Source of the DNA: Chloroflexota bacterium
GTDB lineage: Bacteria > Chloroflexota > Dormibacteria > Dormibacterales > Dormibacteraceae
Assembly: GCA_005880915.1 (NCBI GenBank)
Contig: VBIW01000036.1
Location: 91,800-155,799, forward strand
Direction of reading: 5' to 3'
DNA length: 64,000 nucleotides
Position numbers and translations under genes: made by a program. Positions within the stretch are counted from its first letter, which is position 1; each line of letters starts with the position of its first letter. Below the pieces are notes generated by a model that saw nothing but the letters and a program-made list of their open reading frames with translations, had not been told where the DNA came from and did no database searches. Below, piece after piece: positions 50,535 through 58,182 of the stretch.

Positions 50535-52169
50535 CTACGCCTCGAGTACCGAGAAATGGACTGAGTTCTGGCCGACCGTCACCCGGTCGCCGTGGTTCAG
50601 CTGCTTCTCCTGGACGGACTCGCCGTTCACGAACGTGCCGTTCGTGCTGCCGAGATCGACGAGCCAGAACTGATCGCCGCGACGTTCCAGCCGCGCGTGG
50701 TGTCCGCTTGTCGCCGGGTCACGGAGGATCACGTCGTTGTCGGGCGAGCGGCCCAAGCGCAGGGCGTGGTCGCCGGCGCGATGCTTGTGGCCGGCGTCGG
50801 GTCCGGTCTCGATCGTCAGCTCGCCCTGGGGGCCTGCGCCCACAGCAGCCGCGCCCGCCTGGGCGCTCCTGGCAGGCATCGCCACCGTCTCGGGCAGGGC
50901 CGGCGGTGCCGGCGGGGGTGGCTGCCACGCCGGCATCAGCGTGGTCGGTTCACGCTCCGCACCACCAGTGTCGATCGGCGGACGCGCGACCATCGTCTCA
51001 GCTACATCCATATCCGCCGCGACACGCGGCGCCTGCCAGGGCGCGCCGGGCGGTTCGGCGGATGCCGGTTCGACAGGTGATGCCTGGGCCGCATCTGCGC
51101 CAGCGGCAAGCTCAGCGTCGGTGGAAGCCGGAGCTGCGGACTCAGCCGCCGCAGCGGCCGACCAGGCCGGCGCGGGCGAATTCCAGGGTGGCGGCGCGGG
51201 AGTGGCAGGCGGGGCCTCGGGTGCGGCGGAGGCCGCTGGCGCTCCCCACGACGGAGCGGGAGGTGCAGCGGGCTCTTCGGTCCGCGGAGGTTCCCAAACC
51301 GGCGCGGCGGAAGGCGCGCCCCAGGACGGAGCTGCCGGCGCGGATTCGCCCGCCGGTGGCTCCCATGCGGGGGCGACCGTTGGAGGAGGCGCCGGAGCCG
51401 CAGCAGGCGGAGCGCCCCAGGACGCGGCCGAGGCGGGAGCGCCCCAATCGCTGCCCGACGGCGCTGGCGCCGCTTGCGCCGGAGAAGCAGGCTGAGGGGG
51501 AGCGGCCGGCGAGGCGTTCCAGCCCGGCGCGGCGGGCGGATTCCACGACGGCGCCGAAGGGACGGCTGGCCCACCGGGCTCCGCAGCCGGCGGCGTGCCC
51601 CAGGATGGGGCTGGAGCCGGGGGTGCTCCCCACGACGGAGCCGGCTCAGCGGCGGGGGGGGACGCAGGCGGCGGACCGGCGGGCGCGCCCCACGAAGGTG
51701 CAGGAGCCGAGCCAGGCGGTGGCGCAGACGGCGAGGAGCCCCATGTTGGAGCCCCGCCGGCAGGTGGCGCCGGCGGCGGCGCACCCCAGGTCGGAGATGC
51801 TGCCGGCGCAGCGGGCGCGGCAGCCGCGGGCGGCGCGCCCCACGACGGCGAGGTAGACGCTGCCGGCGGAGAGGCGACCGCAGGCGAGGCAGGCGACCCC
51901 CAACCGCCCGTTGCCGGCCTGGCTGGAGCCGGAGCTGCCCATCCAGAGTTGGGTGCGGTGACGATCGTGGGCGCCACCGGGGTCGCAGCGGGACGTGCGG
52001 GCGTTGGCGGCGCCCACGTCGCGGCCACGCCGGCCGTCTGGTTGGTCGGGGCGGCAGGGCGAACCGGCGGAGCGGATTTCTTCTTGCGACGGCGTCTGGT
52101 CCTCAGGTACAGCGCGGCGGCGATCAGCGCTGCGACCGCGAGGATGATGTCTGCGTATTCAACGGGCAT
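50535..52169 (-). CDS. FHA-domain membrane protein with long WGAP-repeat linker
   Basis: 544 aa from ATG 52169. One N-terminal membrane helix (ADIILAVAALIAAALYL) and a basic patch (RTRRRRKKK). Then about 390 residues of Ala/Pro/Ser/Gly with repeated Trp, including eight exact WGAP units and several WGS/WGT variants. The C-terminal FHA domain (about 455-540) has RLGRSPDNDVILRDPATSGHHARLERR and VDLGSTNGTFVNG, with the Arg, Ser/His and Asn residues that bind phosphothreonine. Thr-rich motifs such as VAETMVARP, EPTTLMP and PETVAMPA before the FHA domain look like GarA-type phosphorylation sites (inference). Confidence 0.88.
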   Translation of the reverse strand: MPVEYADIILAVAALIAAALYLRTRRRRKKKSAPPVRPAAPTNQTAGVAATWAPPTPARPAATPVAPTIVTAPNSGWAAPAPARPATGGWGSPASPAVASPPAASTSPSWGAPPAAAAPAAPAASPTWGAPPPAPPAGGAPTWGSSPSAPPPGSAPAPSWGAPAGPPPASPPAAEPAPSWGAPPAPAPSWGTPPAAEPGGPAVPSAPSWNPPAAPGWNASPAAPPQPASPAQAAPAPSGSDWGAPASAASWGAPPAAAPAPPPTVAPAWEPPAGESAPAAPSWGAPSAAPVWEPPRTEEPAAPPAPSWGAPAASAAPEAPPATPAPPPWNSPAPAWSAAAAAESAAPASTDAELAAGADAAQASPVEPASAEPPGAPWQAPRVAADMDVAETMVARPPIDTGGAEREPTTLMPAWQPPPPAPPALPETVAMPARSAQAGAAAVGAGPQGELTIETGPDAGHKHRAGDHALRLGRSPDNDVILRDPATSGHHARLERRGDQFWLVDLGSTNGTFVNGESVQEKQLNHGDRVTVGQNSVHFSVLEA

Positions 52170-52258
52170 GCGGTGGGGAGCCTCCCTTCTCGCCTACTGC
52201 GGCAGTGGATCCTTGGTGTTAAGCGACAAATGCGTAGTGCAGAAGTATGCCACCGAGG

Positions 52259-54886
52259 TCAGCCACCGCCACGCGACATAGCACCGTTTTCGATCACCAG
52301 CCTTCCCGACGCCACTCCGGGCACGGTGATGTCCGCCTCGAGCGAATGGGCGCCCGGGCCGATAGGCTCACCAGTCACGACGTGAAGCACCAGGCGCCGG
52401 CCTAGCGGCATGTCGAGACGCTTGGGCAAAGGCGCAAGGCCGGCATTCGTCTCCATATGCAGCTGATGCCCCGTGACGAGAACACCGTCGAGGCGCAATC
52501 CCGTGAGGCCTACCAACACCGCGGGCCGGGTGCGATTTTCGAGCGCAAAGCTCAAGCCCTGAGTCTCGGGACGCAGGCTTTTCAGGTCGGCGAGCCGCTC
52601 CGCGAGGTAACGAGGAATCTCGGGGCGGGGTCGATCCGCCGACTGCGCCGACGACACGATGAAGGTGAGCTCAGCGTGATCCACCTCACGCCCAGACGCG
52701 ATGAGTGTCGCCTCGAGCCGGTACTCGCCCTCCGCCGCGAGCGGAAGGCTGAGCGTCGTAGCGCTCACCGCTGGCTCGAACGCGGTCGGCACCTCTACCT
52801 CGACCGAGCCGGAGTACGACTTTTTCTGCACCGCGTCGCGCATGCGGTCGAGGCCACGAGCGCCCGCCGCCTTCTCCCTCGCGAGCGACCACCGAATGAC
52901 ACCACGCCCCATCACGCTTGGGTCGTCGTTGACGACCACAAGTCGCGCGGCGAACGGAACGTGCGGGTTCTGCAGAACACCGAATGGTCGCGCCCCCTCA
53001 AAGACCAACGGTTCGATGATCACGCGCGTTGACTTGAAGGCGATTGCCAGGGCTTCGAGCGCGAGCTTGGGCCGTCGTGAACCGTCGAGCAGCCCGAACC
53101 CGATGCCGGGAAACGGATCCACGAGGTGGTAGGCGAAAGCACCCCAGCAGGACTCGAACTTTCGCGTGCGCAAATGCTCCGCCGCGTAACGGACCAGGCC
53201 GGCCTGATACTCCTGCGACGCCTCTATGTAGTCGTCGAGGCTTTGATATGACGAGGGCAGGCCGACCCCTCGCTCGGCCCAGTTGACCGGCTGAAATCCG
53301 GCATGTCGCCAGGCAGGCTCGTCATCAGGGACGGGCCATCGCTTGCCGATCTTCTGCCACGCGGGCGAGTCGACGTCTGGCAGAGACTGCGCCCCGAATG
53401 CCGTGACCATCAACGGCTCGACGTGACCGATGTCACGCCACGAACCGTCCGACCAGCCGAGCATCAGATGAAGGTCCACGTCGCCTGACGCCGCAATCGA
53501 TGGCCGGCTGGGATCGAGGCGGTCGAATCCGGCTTTCAGATCTTGATCGACAGAATGGTTCTGGCGCACGGCGTGCACGTCGCCGAGATCGAAGTTGGTG
53601 GCGAGCCAGGGCGGCTCATCGTGGCCGATCCACAGCGCGACCGACGGATGGTTGCGCAGCATCGCGACCATCTCGGCCTGCTGCTCCCGCGCGGCGGTCT
53701 CGAAGAAGCGGGCCTCGTCATTGCGGCCGTGATATACGTACGTGCCGATCAGCGGCAGGTCCTGGAAGATGAGCATGCCGGCCTCATCCGCCTGCCGGTA
53801 GAAATCCGCAGGCAGCACGTTGGCGACGACTCGCAGCGCGTCGATGTTCACCTGCTTGGCGACCGCGATGTCTGCCGCAAACACGTCGGCCGTGAGCTCA
53901 TCGAGCCTGTAGGAAGGCGCGTAGCAAGCCCCTCGCAAGAACATCGGGCGGCCGTTGACGGAAAAGCTCCACCGCCGCGGCCCGATGTCCCAGCTCAACT
54001 CGCGAAAGGCGAAGACGTCGTCGACGCGCGAAGACTCGACTCCGTCCGCGGTACGCGTGACCAGCTCGGCCCGATACAGCGGCTGTTCGCCGAGCCGCCA
54101 CGGTTCCCATCGCTTGACCCCGGGGAACGCGAGGCGCATCGTCACCGTCTCTTCGGTCCCGCCGGCGAGGCGCACGTCGCGGCGCAGCCGGAGTGAATCC
54201 CTGCCTGGCGACGGCAGGATGAGCTCGACCTCGCCCTCCATCTGGCGGCCGTCGAGGTTGCGGAGCCGCGCCTCGACCTCGAGCCGGCCGTCACCCGCTT
54301 CGAAGCTCGGCTTGAGGCGCAGCCAGTCAACCGCGATCGGTCCGACGTATTCGAGCTGCACCGGCTGCCATAGGCCGAGCGGCACCTCGACGCCGTAGGG
54401 CTCGGGCAGACTCGAGTACGCGGACGCGGGATAGGGTTTCAGGTCGCCGTCGTTGAACAGGCCCATGATGTGGCGCTTTTTCTCTGGCTGCGTCTCGACC
54501 GCGGATTCGCAGCAGATCACGAGCAGGTTCTCCGGCTTGAGGTACGGCGTCAGGTCGAAGCCGAACGGCGCGAAGTAGCCGTAATGCGAACCAAGCAGGC
54601 GCCCGTTCAGCCAGACGTTGGTCGCGAGGAACGCACCGCCGACGCGGAGCACAACCCGCCCCGAGTGGTCAGGCCGCGGAAACTCCGTCCGGTACCACAC
54701 CGACTGGCGCCCCTCACGCGCGGCGAGCTGGCTCGGCACCTCGATTGGCTTCCAGCCCGTGCCGCGCCCGACCGTAAGGCCCTCGGCCTCGCCTTCGCCA
54801 AGCGGCACCCACACCGCCTCCCAGCCGCTGAGCTCGCGCCGTCCCGCGGCCCTCTGCGCGAGCGGCATGAACAGCGAGTCGCTCAT
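52259..54886 (-). CDS. Glycoside hydrolase family 2 protein with altered catalytic residues
   Basis: 875 aa from ATG 54886, ATGA overlap with galK. GH2 architecture: N-terminal jelly-roll (about 20-180, VWYRTEFPRP), Ig-like domain, TIM barrel (about 310-620), and C-terminal beta domain. Position of the acid/base motif is ALWIGHDEPPW: Glu424 is kept, but the residue before it is Asp423 instead of Asn. The expected nucleophile region LMVTAFGAQSLP has Ala496 where relatives have Glu (usual form TEFGAQ); the codon is GCA, one base from GAA. Context in the gal operon suggests a beta-galactosidase, but a retaining mechanism needs that Glu. It could be inactive, binding-only, or carry a sequence error. 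Confidence 0.85.
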   Translation of the reverse strand: MSDSLFMPLAQRAAGRRELSGWEAVWVPLGEGEAEGLTVGRGTGWKPIEVPSQLAAREGRQSVWYRTEFPRPDHSGRVVLRVGGAFLATNVWLNGRLLGSHYGYFAPFGFDLTPYLKPENLLVICCESAVETQPEKKRHIMGLFNDGDLKPYPASAYSSLPEPYGVEVPLGLWQPVQLEYVGPIAVDWLRLKPSFEAGDGRLEVEARLRNLDGRQMEGEVELILPSPGRDSLRLRRDVRLAGGTEETVTMRLAFPGVKRWEPWRLGEQPLYRAELVTRTADGVESSRVDDVFAFRELSWDIGPRRWSFSVNGRPMFLRGACYAPSYRLDELTADVFAADIAVAKQVNIDALRVVANVLPADFYRQADEAGMLIFQDLPLIGTYVYHGRNDEARFFETAAREQQAEMVAMLRNHPSVALWIGHDEPPWLATNFDLGDVHAVRQNHSVDQDLKAGFDRLDPSRPSIAASGDVDLHLMLGWSDGSWRDIGHVEPLMVTAFGAQSLPDVDSPAWQKIGKRWPVPDDEPAWRHAGFQPVNWAERGVGLPSSYQSLDDYIEASQEYQAGLVRYAAEHLRTRKFESCWGAFAYHLVDPFPGIGFGLLDGSRRPKLALEALAIAFKSTRVIIEPLVFEGARPFGVLQNPHVPFAARLVVVNDDPSVMGRGVIRWSLAREKAAGARGLDRMRDAVQKKSYSGSVEVEVPTAFEPAVSATTLSLPLAAEGEYRLEATLIASGREVDHAELTFIVSSAQSADRPRPEIPRYLAERLADLKSLRPETQGLSFALENRTRPAVLVGLTGLRLDGVLVTGHQLHMETNAGLAPLPKRLDMPLGRRLVLHVVTGEPIGPGAHSLEADITVPGVASGRLVIENGAMSRGGG

Positions 54887-55791
54887 GCCTCCCTCACGAA
54901 AGCGCCGTCGGCCGTGGAGCAGATCTGCACCGCCCTGCCGACGACCGCGACGAGATTCTGCGTCCTGGTGCGGTCGAGCAGCGCCAGGACACTGCCCCCG
55001 AAGCCCGCACCCATGATGCGCGCGCCATAGCAGCCACCGATGGAGCTCACCTGCTCCACGAGGGCGTCGACGTTTGGCGTCGAGACCTCGAAGTCGTCGC
55101 GCAGGCTGGCGTGCGACTCCTTCAGAAGCTCGCCCAAGCGATTGAAGTCCCGCTTGCGTAGGGCGGCGACGAAGGCCCGCACGCGCGCAATCTCCGAGTG
55201 GACGTGCCGCATGCGCTTGGGATCGCCTGCCTCCGCCTCACGCCGCCGCTGGTTGTAGGGCGTCGCGGCGAGGGCGCGGTGCTCACCGGAATCGATCACC
55301 GCGATCGCAACCTCGTCTGGAAAAGGCACCAACTCGTACTCCAGGGTCGCGCAGTCGAGCAGCAGCGCGTCGCCCCGGCGTCCGAGCGCCGATGCGAACT
55401 GGTCCATCACGCCGACCTGGACTCCAGTCGCTTTCTGCTCCGCGCGCTGGCACGCGAGCGCGGCCTTCCTTCCATCCATGCCCGGCCTCAGGCCGGCAGC
55501 GACGGCGACCAGCAGCGCCGCCGAAGAGCTGAGGCCGGCGTTCGGTGGCACCTGCGACGCGACCTGCACGGCCTGCGGTCCGACTTCAAGCTCCTCGCAC
55601 ACGGCGCGCACGTACGCCAACCCGCCCTCGACGTCGCTCGCGATAGACCAGTTCGCCGAACCGTGACCCGTGACCTCGATGAAACGATCCACTGCTGCGG
55701 GCAAGACGATGCCACCGAGGTAGTCGACATGCTCGCCGATGAGGTTCACCCGGCCGGGAGCCTTCCCGTGCCATGTCGACTCAGAGCGCAC
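54883..55791 (-). CDS. galK: Galactokinase
   Basis: 302 aa from GTG 55791, overlapping galT by 11 bases. GHMP kinase: substrate motif GRVNLIGEHVDYLGG, ATP-binding VPPNAGLSSSAAL, and the third motif IMGAGFGGSVLAL. It makes galactose-1-phosphate for GalT. It is about 80 residues shorter than E. coli GalK, with a compact middle region, yet all three GHMP motifs are present, so it should be active. Confidence 0.9.
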   Translation of the reverse strand: MRSESTWHGKAPGRVNLIGEHVDYLGGIVLPAAVDRFIEVTGHGSANWSIASDVEGGLAYVRAVCEELEVGPQAVQVASQVPPNAGLSSSAALLVAVAAGLRPGMDGRKAALACQRAEQKATGVQVGVMDQFASALGRRGDALLLDCATLEYELVPFPDEVAIAVIDSGEHRALAATPYNQRRREAEAGDPKRMRHVHSEIARVRAFVAALRKRDFNRLGELLKESHASLRDDFEVSTPNVDALVEQVSSIGGCYGARIMGAGFGGSVLALLDRTRTQNLVAVVGRAVQICSTADGAFVREA

Positions 55792-56689
55792 GCAGCTCCG
55801 CTGCCGTGTCCTCGGCCCGTGCGTCGAGGATGAACGCGCCTGCTCCGAGTTCTGAGCCCGCGAGGTACTTCAGCTTCTCGCGCGTGCGGTTGGGTGGATA
55901 GAACTCGATGTGGAGGTGGTGGTGGCGCCCGCCGCGTCCGGGGGGCTTCTGATGCATCGCCATCACATAAGGAAGAGGTTTCTCGAACAGCCGGTCGTAC
56001 TTTTGCAGCAGCCCTTTCAGGGTCGACGCGAACGAAACGTCGTCTTCCTCATCCAGGTCGGTCAAAGCACCCCGATGCCTGGTTGGCGCGAGGTGCACCT
56101 CGTAAGGCCACCGTGCGAATGGCGGGACGAAGGCGATCCAGCGCTCGTCGCGCAGCACCGTACGGGCGGCGTCCTTCTCACCATCGATGACGTCGCAGTA
56201 CAGACACCGTCCGGTCTTGCGCATGTGTCGCGATTCCGCGGCGAGCTCGCGCTGCAACACCGGCGGCAAGAACGGATACGCGTAGATCTGCCCGTGCGGA
56301 TGGCTCAGCGTGACGCCGATCTCCTCACCGCGGTTCTCGAATACATACACATATTTCACGTTGGGCAGGCGGCCGAGCTCGTTAGTGCGGTCACGCCACA
56401 CCTCGATGAGGTCGCGGATGTGGTCGACGCTTTGCTCGCCAAGAGACGAGTCGTGGTCGGGGGTGTAGCACACGACCTCGCAGCGTCCCTGCTCGCCCGT
56501 GTAGGACGGAAAGCGATTTTCGAAAACCGCGATATGGTAATCGGGTTCCGGGATCTCCGTCTCCGGCTGGCCTGGTCGGGTCGGGCACAACGGACAGTGC
56601 TCGGCGGCTGGGTGGTACGTCCTGTCCTGGCGCCACGGCGCGACTGTGACCCACTCCTCGAGCAGCGGATGCCAGCGCAGTTCCGACAT
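55781..56689 (-). CDS. galT: Galactose-1-phosphate uridylyltransferase
   Basis: 302 aa from ATG 56689. HIT-superfamily transferase: zinc Cys pair CPLC, then the active-site triad SHPHGQIYAY with the nucleophilic His, and a second zinc/substrate region in the C-terminal half (GRHHHLHIEF). Moves UMP from UDP-glucose to galactose-1-phosphate in the Leloir pathway. No galE is adjacent. It is the first long gene of the gal operon, three bases after a 28-codon ORF. Confidence 0.95.
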   Translation of the reverse strand: MSELRWHPLLEEWVTVAPWRQDRTYHPAAEHCPLCPTRPGQPETEIPEPDYHIAVFENRFPSYTGEQGRCEVVCYTPDHDSSLGEQSVDHIRDLIEVWRDRTNELGRLPNVKYVYVFENRGEEIGVTLSHPHGQIYAYPFLPPVLQRELAAESRHMRKTGRCLYCDVIDGEKDAARTVLRDERWIAFVPPFARWPYEVHLAPTRHRGALTDLDEEDDVSFASTLKGLLQKYDRLFEKPLPYVMAMHQKPPGRGGRHHHLHIEFYPPNRTREKLKYLAGSELGAGAFILDARAEDTAAELRAL

Positions 56690-56691
56690 GC

Positions 56692-56778
56692 CTAAAAAGT
56701 CGCCCTGCGCGCGGCCGGCGGTTTGTCGAAGTAGATCAAGTAGCGGCCATCGGCCTTCTCCACGACCCGCTTGGTCAA
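56692..56778 (-). CDS. 28-aa ORF leading the gal operon
   Basis: TTG 56778 to TGA-type stop at 56692, three bases before galT. GGGAAGGGAACG immediately upstream is a good ribosome binding site, formed by the end of a palindromic repeat. The product MTKRVVEKADGRYLIYFDKP...RRATF begins with a VxKxDGRYLIYF pattern that I think I have seen in small proteins near galT in related bacteria, but I cannot confirm this. It may be a leader peptide that couples translation into galT, or a real small protein. Confidence 0.45.
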   Translation of the reverse strand: MTKRVVEKADGRYLIYFDKPPAARRATF

Positions 56779-56780
56779 CG

Positions 56781-56880
56781 TTCCCTTCCCCGCTACCGGA
56801 GGAAGGTGGTCCCGTCTTCCCTTCCCCGCTTGCCGGGGAAGGTGGTCCCGTCGCGAAGCGACCGGACCGGATGGGGACGG
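56781..56880. repeat. Palindromic intergenic repeat (two 36-bp copies plus tail)
   Basis: Two tandem 36-bp copies TTCCCTTCCCCGCT...GGAAGGTGGTCCCGTC (56781-56816 and 56817-56852). Copy two is a near-perfect hairpin CCTTCCCCG-CTTGC-CGGGGAAGG. A second hairpin GTCGC-GAA-GCGAC and the tail ACCGGATGGGG follow. The pattern CCCCGC..GCGGGGAAGG..GCGAAGCG..GGATGGGG is like interspersed palindromic (REP/BIME-like) elements known in many high-GC genomes. It lies between the TIGR00725 gene and galT. Confidence 0.7.
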
Positions 56881-56890
56881 TGGCATTTGC

Positions 56891-57337
56891 TCAGCCTCCG
56901 ATGGCACGTTTCACCGCCTCAGCCGGCGTATCCACGACCTCGAGCCCCTCGACATCCCACGAATCGAGCGCAAACACAGCGCGGCCGAGCCTGCGCGCGT
57001 GCGCGATCTCGCTCAGGGTCCCCCATCCCCGACCGATCGCGATCACGCTCTCGGCCGCCGTGACGATGAGAAGGTTGCGGCCCTGTCCCAGTCCGGTAGG
57101 CAGGGAGACGGTCAGGTGTGGGTTCGCGCCGTCCCGATCGCTTTCGGAGAGAAGACCGACCACGGTGCCGCCTTCACTCGCCGCGCCTTCGCTAGCCGCG
57201 CCAGAAACGCCGCCATACCCCCCGTTGATTACGATCGCGCCCGACCGCGCCAGGAGCTTTCCCACCTGACGCGCCGCGTCGAGCTGAGACGGCGTGGCTT
57301 CGGTCGCGCCGCACACGGCGACATATCGGGTGGGCAT
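56891..57337 (-). CDS. TIGR00725 family (LOG-like Rossmann) protein
   Basis: 148 aa from ATG 57337. Rossmann-like fold of the TIGR00725/LOG group: YVAVCGATEATPSQLDAARQ, VINGGYGGVSGAAS, LSESDRDGANPH, GRNLLIVTAAESVIAIGRGWGTLSEIAHA. The PGGxGTxxE motif of true LOG phosphoribohydrolases is here RGWGTLSE, so cytokinin-type activity is not certain. Function unknown; family members are thought to bind nucleotides. Confidence 0.85.
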   Translation of the reverse strand: MPTRYVAVCGATEATPSQLDAARQVGKLLARSGAIVINGGYGGVSGAASEGAASEGGTVVGLLSESDRDGANPHLTVSLPTGLGQGRNLLIVTAAESVIAIGRGWGTLSEIAHARRLGRAVFALDSWDVEGLEVVDTPAEAVKRAIGG

Positions 57338-57407
57338 CTGGGGAAGTTTATTCGGTACACTTTCGGACGAAGTTCAACGCCCGTGGGGCAAGGAGGTGAG
57401 GCGAAGC

Positions 57408-57479
57408 TTGGATAAACCGAGTCGTGGTGCCAGCCGCCTCGTTTGCCAGCCGGGAGCTCGGGAGGAAGGCAGCTTCTAA
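57408..57479 (+). CDS. 23-codon ORF behind a perfect Shine-Dalgarno
   Basis: TTG 57408 to TAA 57479, encoding MDKPSRGASRLVCQPG...EEGSF. The sequence AAGGAGGTGA (57390-57399) is complementary over ten bases to the usual 16S rRNA 3' tail and ends eight bases before the TTG. A GTG at 57396 inside the Shine-Dalgarno is in frame but badly placed. The ORF ends before the hairpin repeats, so it could be a leader peptide or a small protein. Only the site and its position support it. Confidence 0.35.
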   Translation: MDKPSRGASRLVCQPGAREEGSF

Positions 57480-57550
57480 CCTCTAGGGCTTCCTAGATCC
57501 GAATCCGGCTCCTGGAGTCGGAGGCGGTAGCACTGCGAACGTAGACGCAT

Positions 57551-57665
57551 GAGGGCCCGGCTTAGCCGGGCCCTCAGCATTTAGTTAGGTCGGCCCGGCT
57601 CAGCCGGGCCCTCAGCATTTAGTCAGGTCGGCCCGGCTCAGCCGGGCCCTCAGCATTTAGTTAGC
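57551..57665 (+). repeat. Three tandem 38-bp hairpin (terminator-like) repeats
   Basis: Unit GGCCCGGCTCAGCCGGGCC plus CTCAGCATTTAGTTAGGTC, repeated with an exact period of 38 bases (GGGCCCTCAG at 57568, 57606 and 57644). Each copy folds as GGCCCGGC-TNA-GCCGGGCC; the first stem is 11 bp (GAGGGCCCGGC/GCCGGGCCCTC). Copies differ only at T/C in the loop and in TTAGT(T/C)AGG. No T-tract directly after the stems. Probably a serial terminator or an RNA 3' element. Confidence 0.85.
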
Positions 57666-57720
57666 CAGGTCGGTAGGCTCTCCAGACCCTCACCTTTTTC
57701 TTGTCCCTACGATTGGCTTC

Positions 57721-58182
57721 GTGGCCGACGACTTCGCGACCCAGATGAACGCAAGACGCGAGGGCTGGCCCGAGGCGATGGGAATGACAATCACCTCGGC
57801 CACGAAAGACGAGGTCCGGGCCGAGATGACCATCGGACCCCAACACCTGCAGGCTTACGGCATCGTGCATGGCGGCGTGCACTGCGGAGTCATCGAGACG
57901 CTGGCCTCGATAGGCGCGTACCTCGTCGCGCGCGAGCGCGGCCAGCACGTGGTCGGTCTCGAGAACAACACGAGCTTCGTGCGCGCTGTGCGCGCGGGGA
58001 CCAGGCTGCGAGCGGTTGCGACGCCCGTCACGCGCGGCAGGCAGACCCAGGTCTGGGCGGCCAACATCATCGACGAAGAAGACCGCCTGGTGGCTACAGG
58101 ACGCGTGCGGCTACTTTGCCTCGCAGCAGATCAGTCCCTGGCGGGCGAACAGGTCAAGGGAGCTCTTCACTCCGGCGGCTAG
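57721..58182 (+). CDS. PaaI family hotdog thioesterase
   Basis: 153 aa from GTG 57721. Hotdog-fold acyl-CoA thioesterase: MTIGPQHLQAYGIVHGGVHCGVIETLASIGA carries the HGG and downstream Glu used in the PaaI/hotdog class, then VVGLENNTSFVRAVRAGTRL. Hydrolyses phenylacetyl-CoA or related acyl-CoA; substrate not readable. No Shine-Dalgarno. A -10-like TACGAT (57708-57713) stands seven bases before GTG, so the mRNA is probably leaderless. Confidence 0.87.
   Translation: MADDFATQMNARREGWPEAMGMTITSATKDEVRAEMTIGPQHLQAYGIVHGGVHCGVIETLASIGAYLVARERGQHVVGLENNTSFVRAVRAGTRLRAVATPVTRGRQTQVWAANIIDEEDRLVATGRVRLLCLAADQSLAGEQVKGALHSGG

Larger units (their letters stand above)
57338..57720 (+). other. Structured intergenic region, candidate RNA locus
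   Basis: 383 bases without a long gene. On the plus strand it contains, in order: a TACACT -10-like site (57356-57361), a ten-base perfect Shine-Dalgarno AAGGAGGTGA (57390-57399), a 23-codon ORF, a likely long-range helix CCGCCTC/GAGGCGG (57434-57440 with 57521-57527) enclosing a local hairpin CTAGG-GCTT-CCTAG, and three tandem hairpin repeats. A T-rich stretch then leads to the PaaI gene. It does not match by eye any riboswitch class that I can recall in full. Confidence 0.5.

Noticed and set aside
50708-51856. 382-aa plus-strand ORF, also 51474-52385 and 50737-51495
   Set aside because: All lie opposite the low-complexity Pro/Ala linker of the FHA gene and simply mirror its repeats.
57408-57550. 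Riboswitch identity (ydaO/c-di-AMP, SAM-IV, cobalamin, T-box) or SRP RNA
   Set aside because: Short matches such as CCGAATCCGG, GTGCCAGC and GGCGGTAGCACTGCG occur, but the order of conserved blocks does not fit any of these classes.
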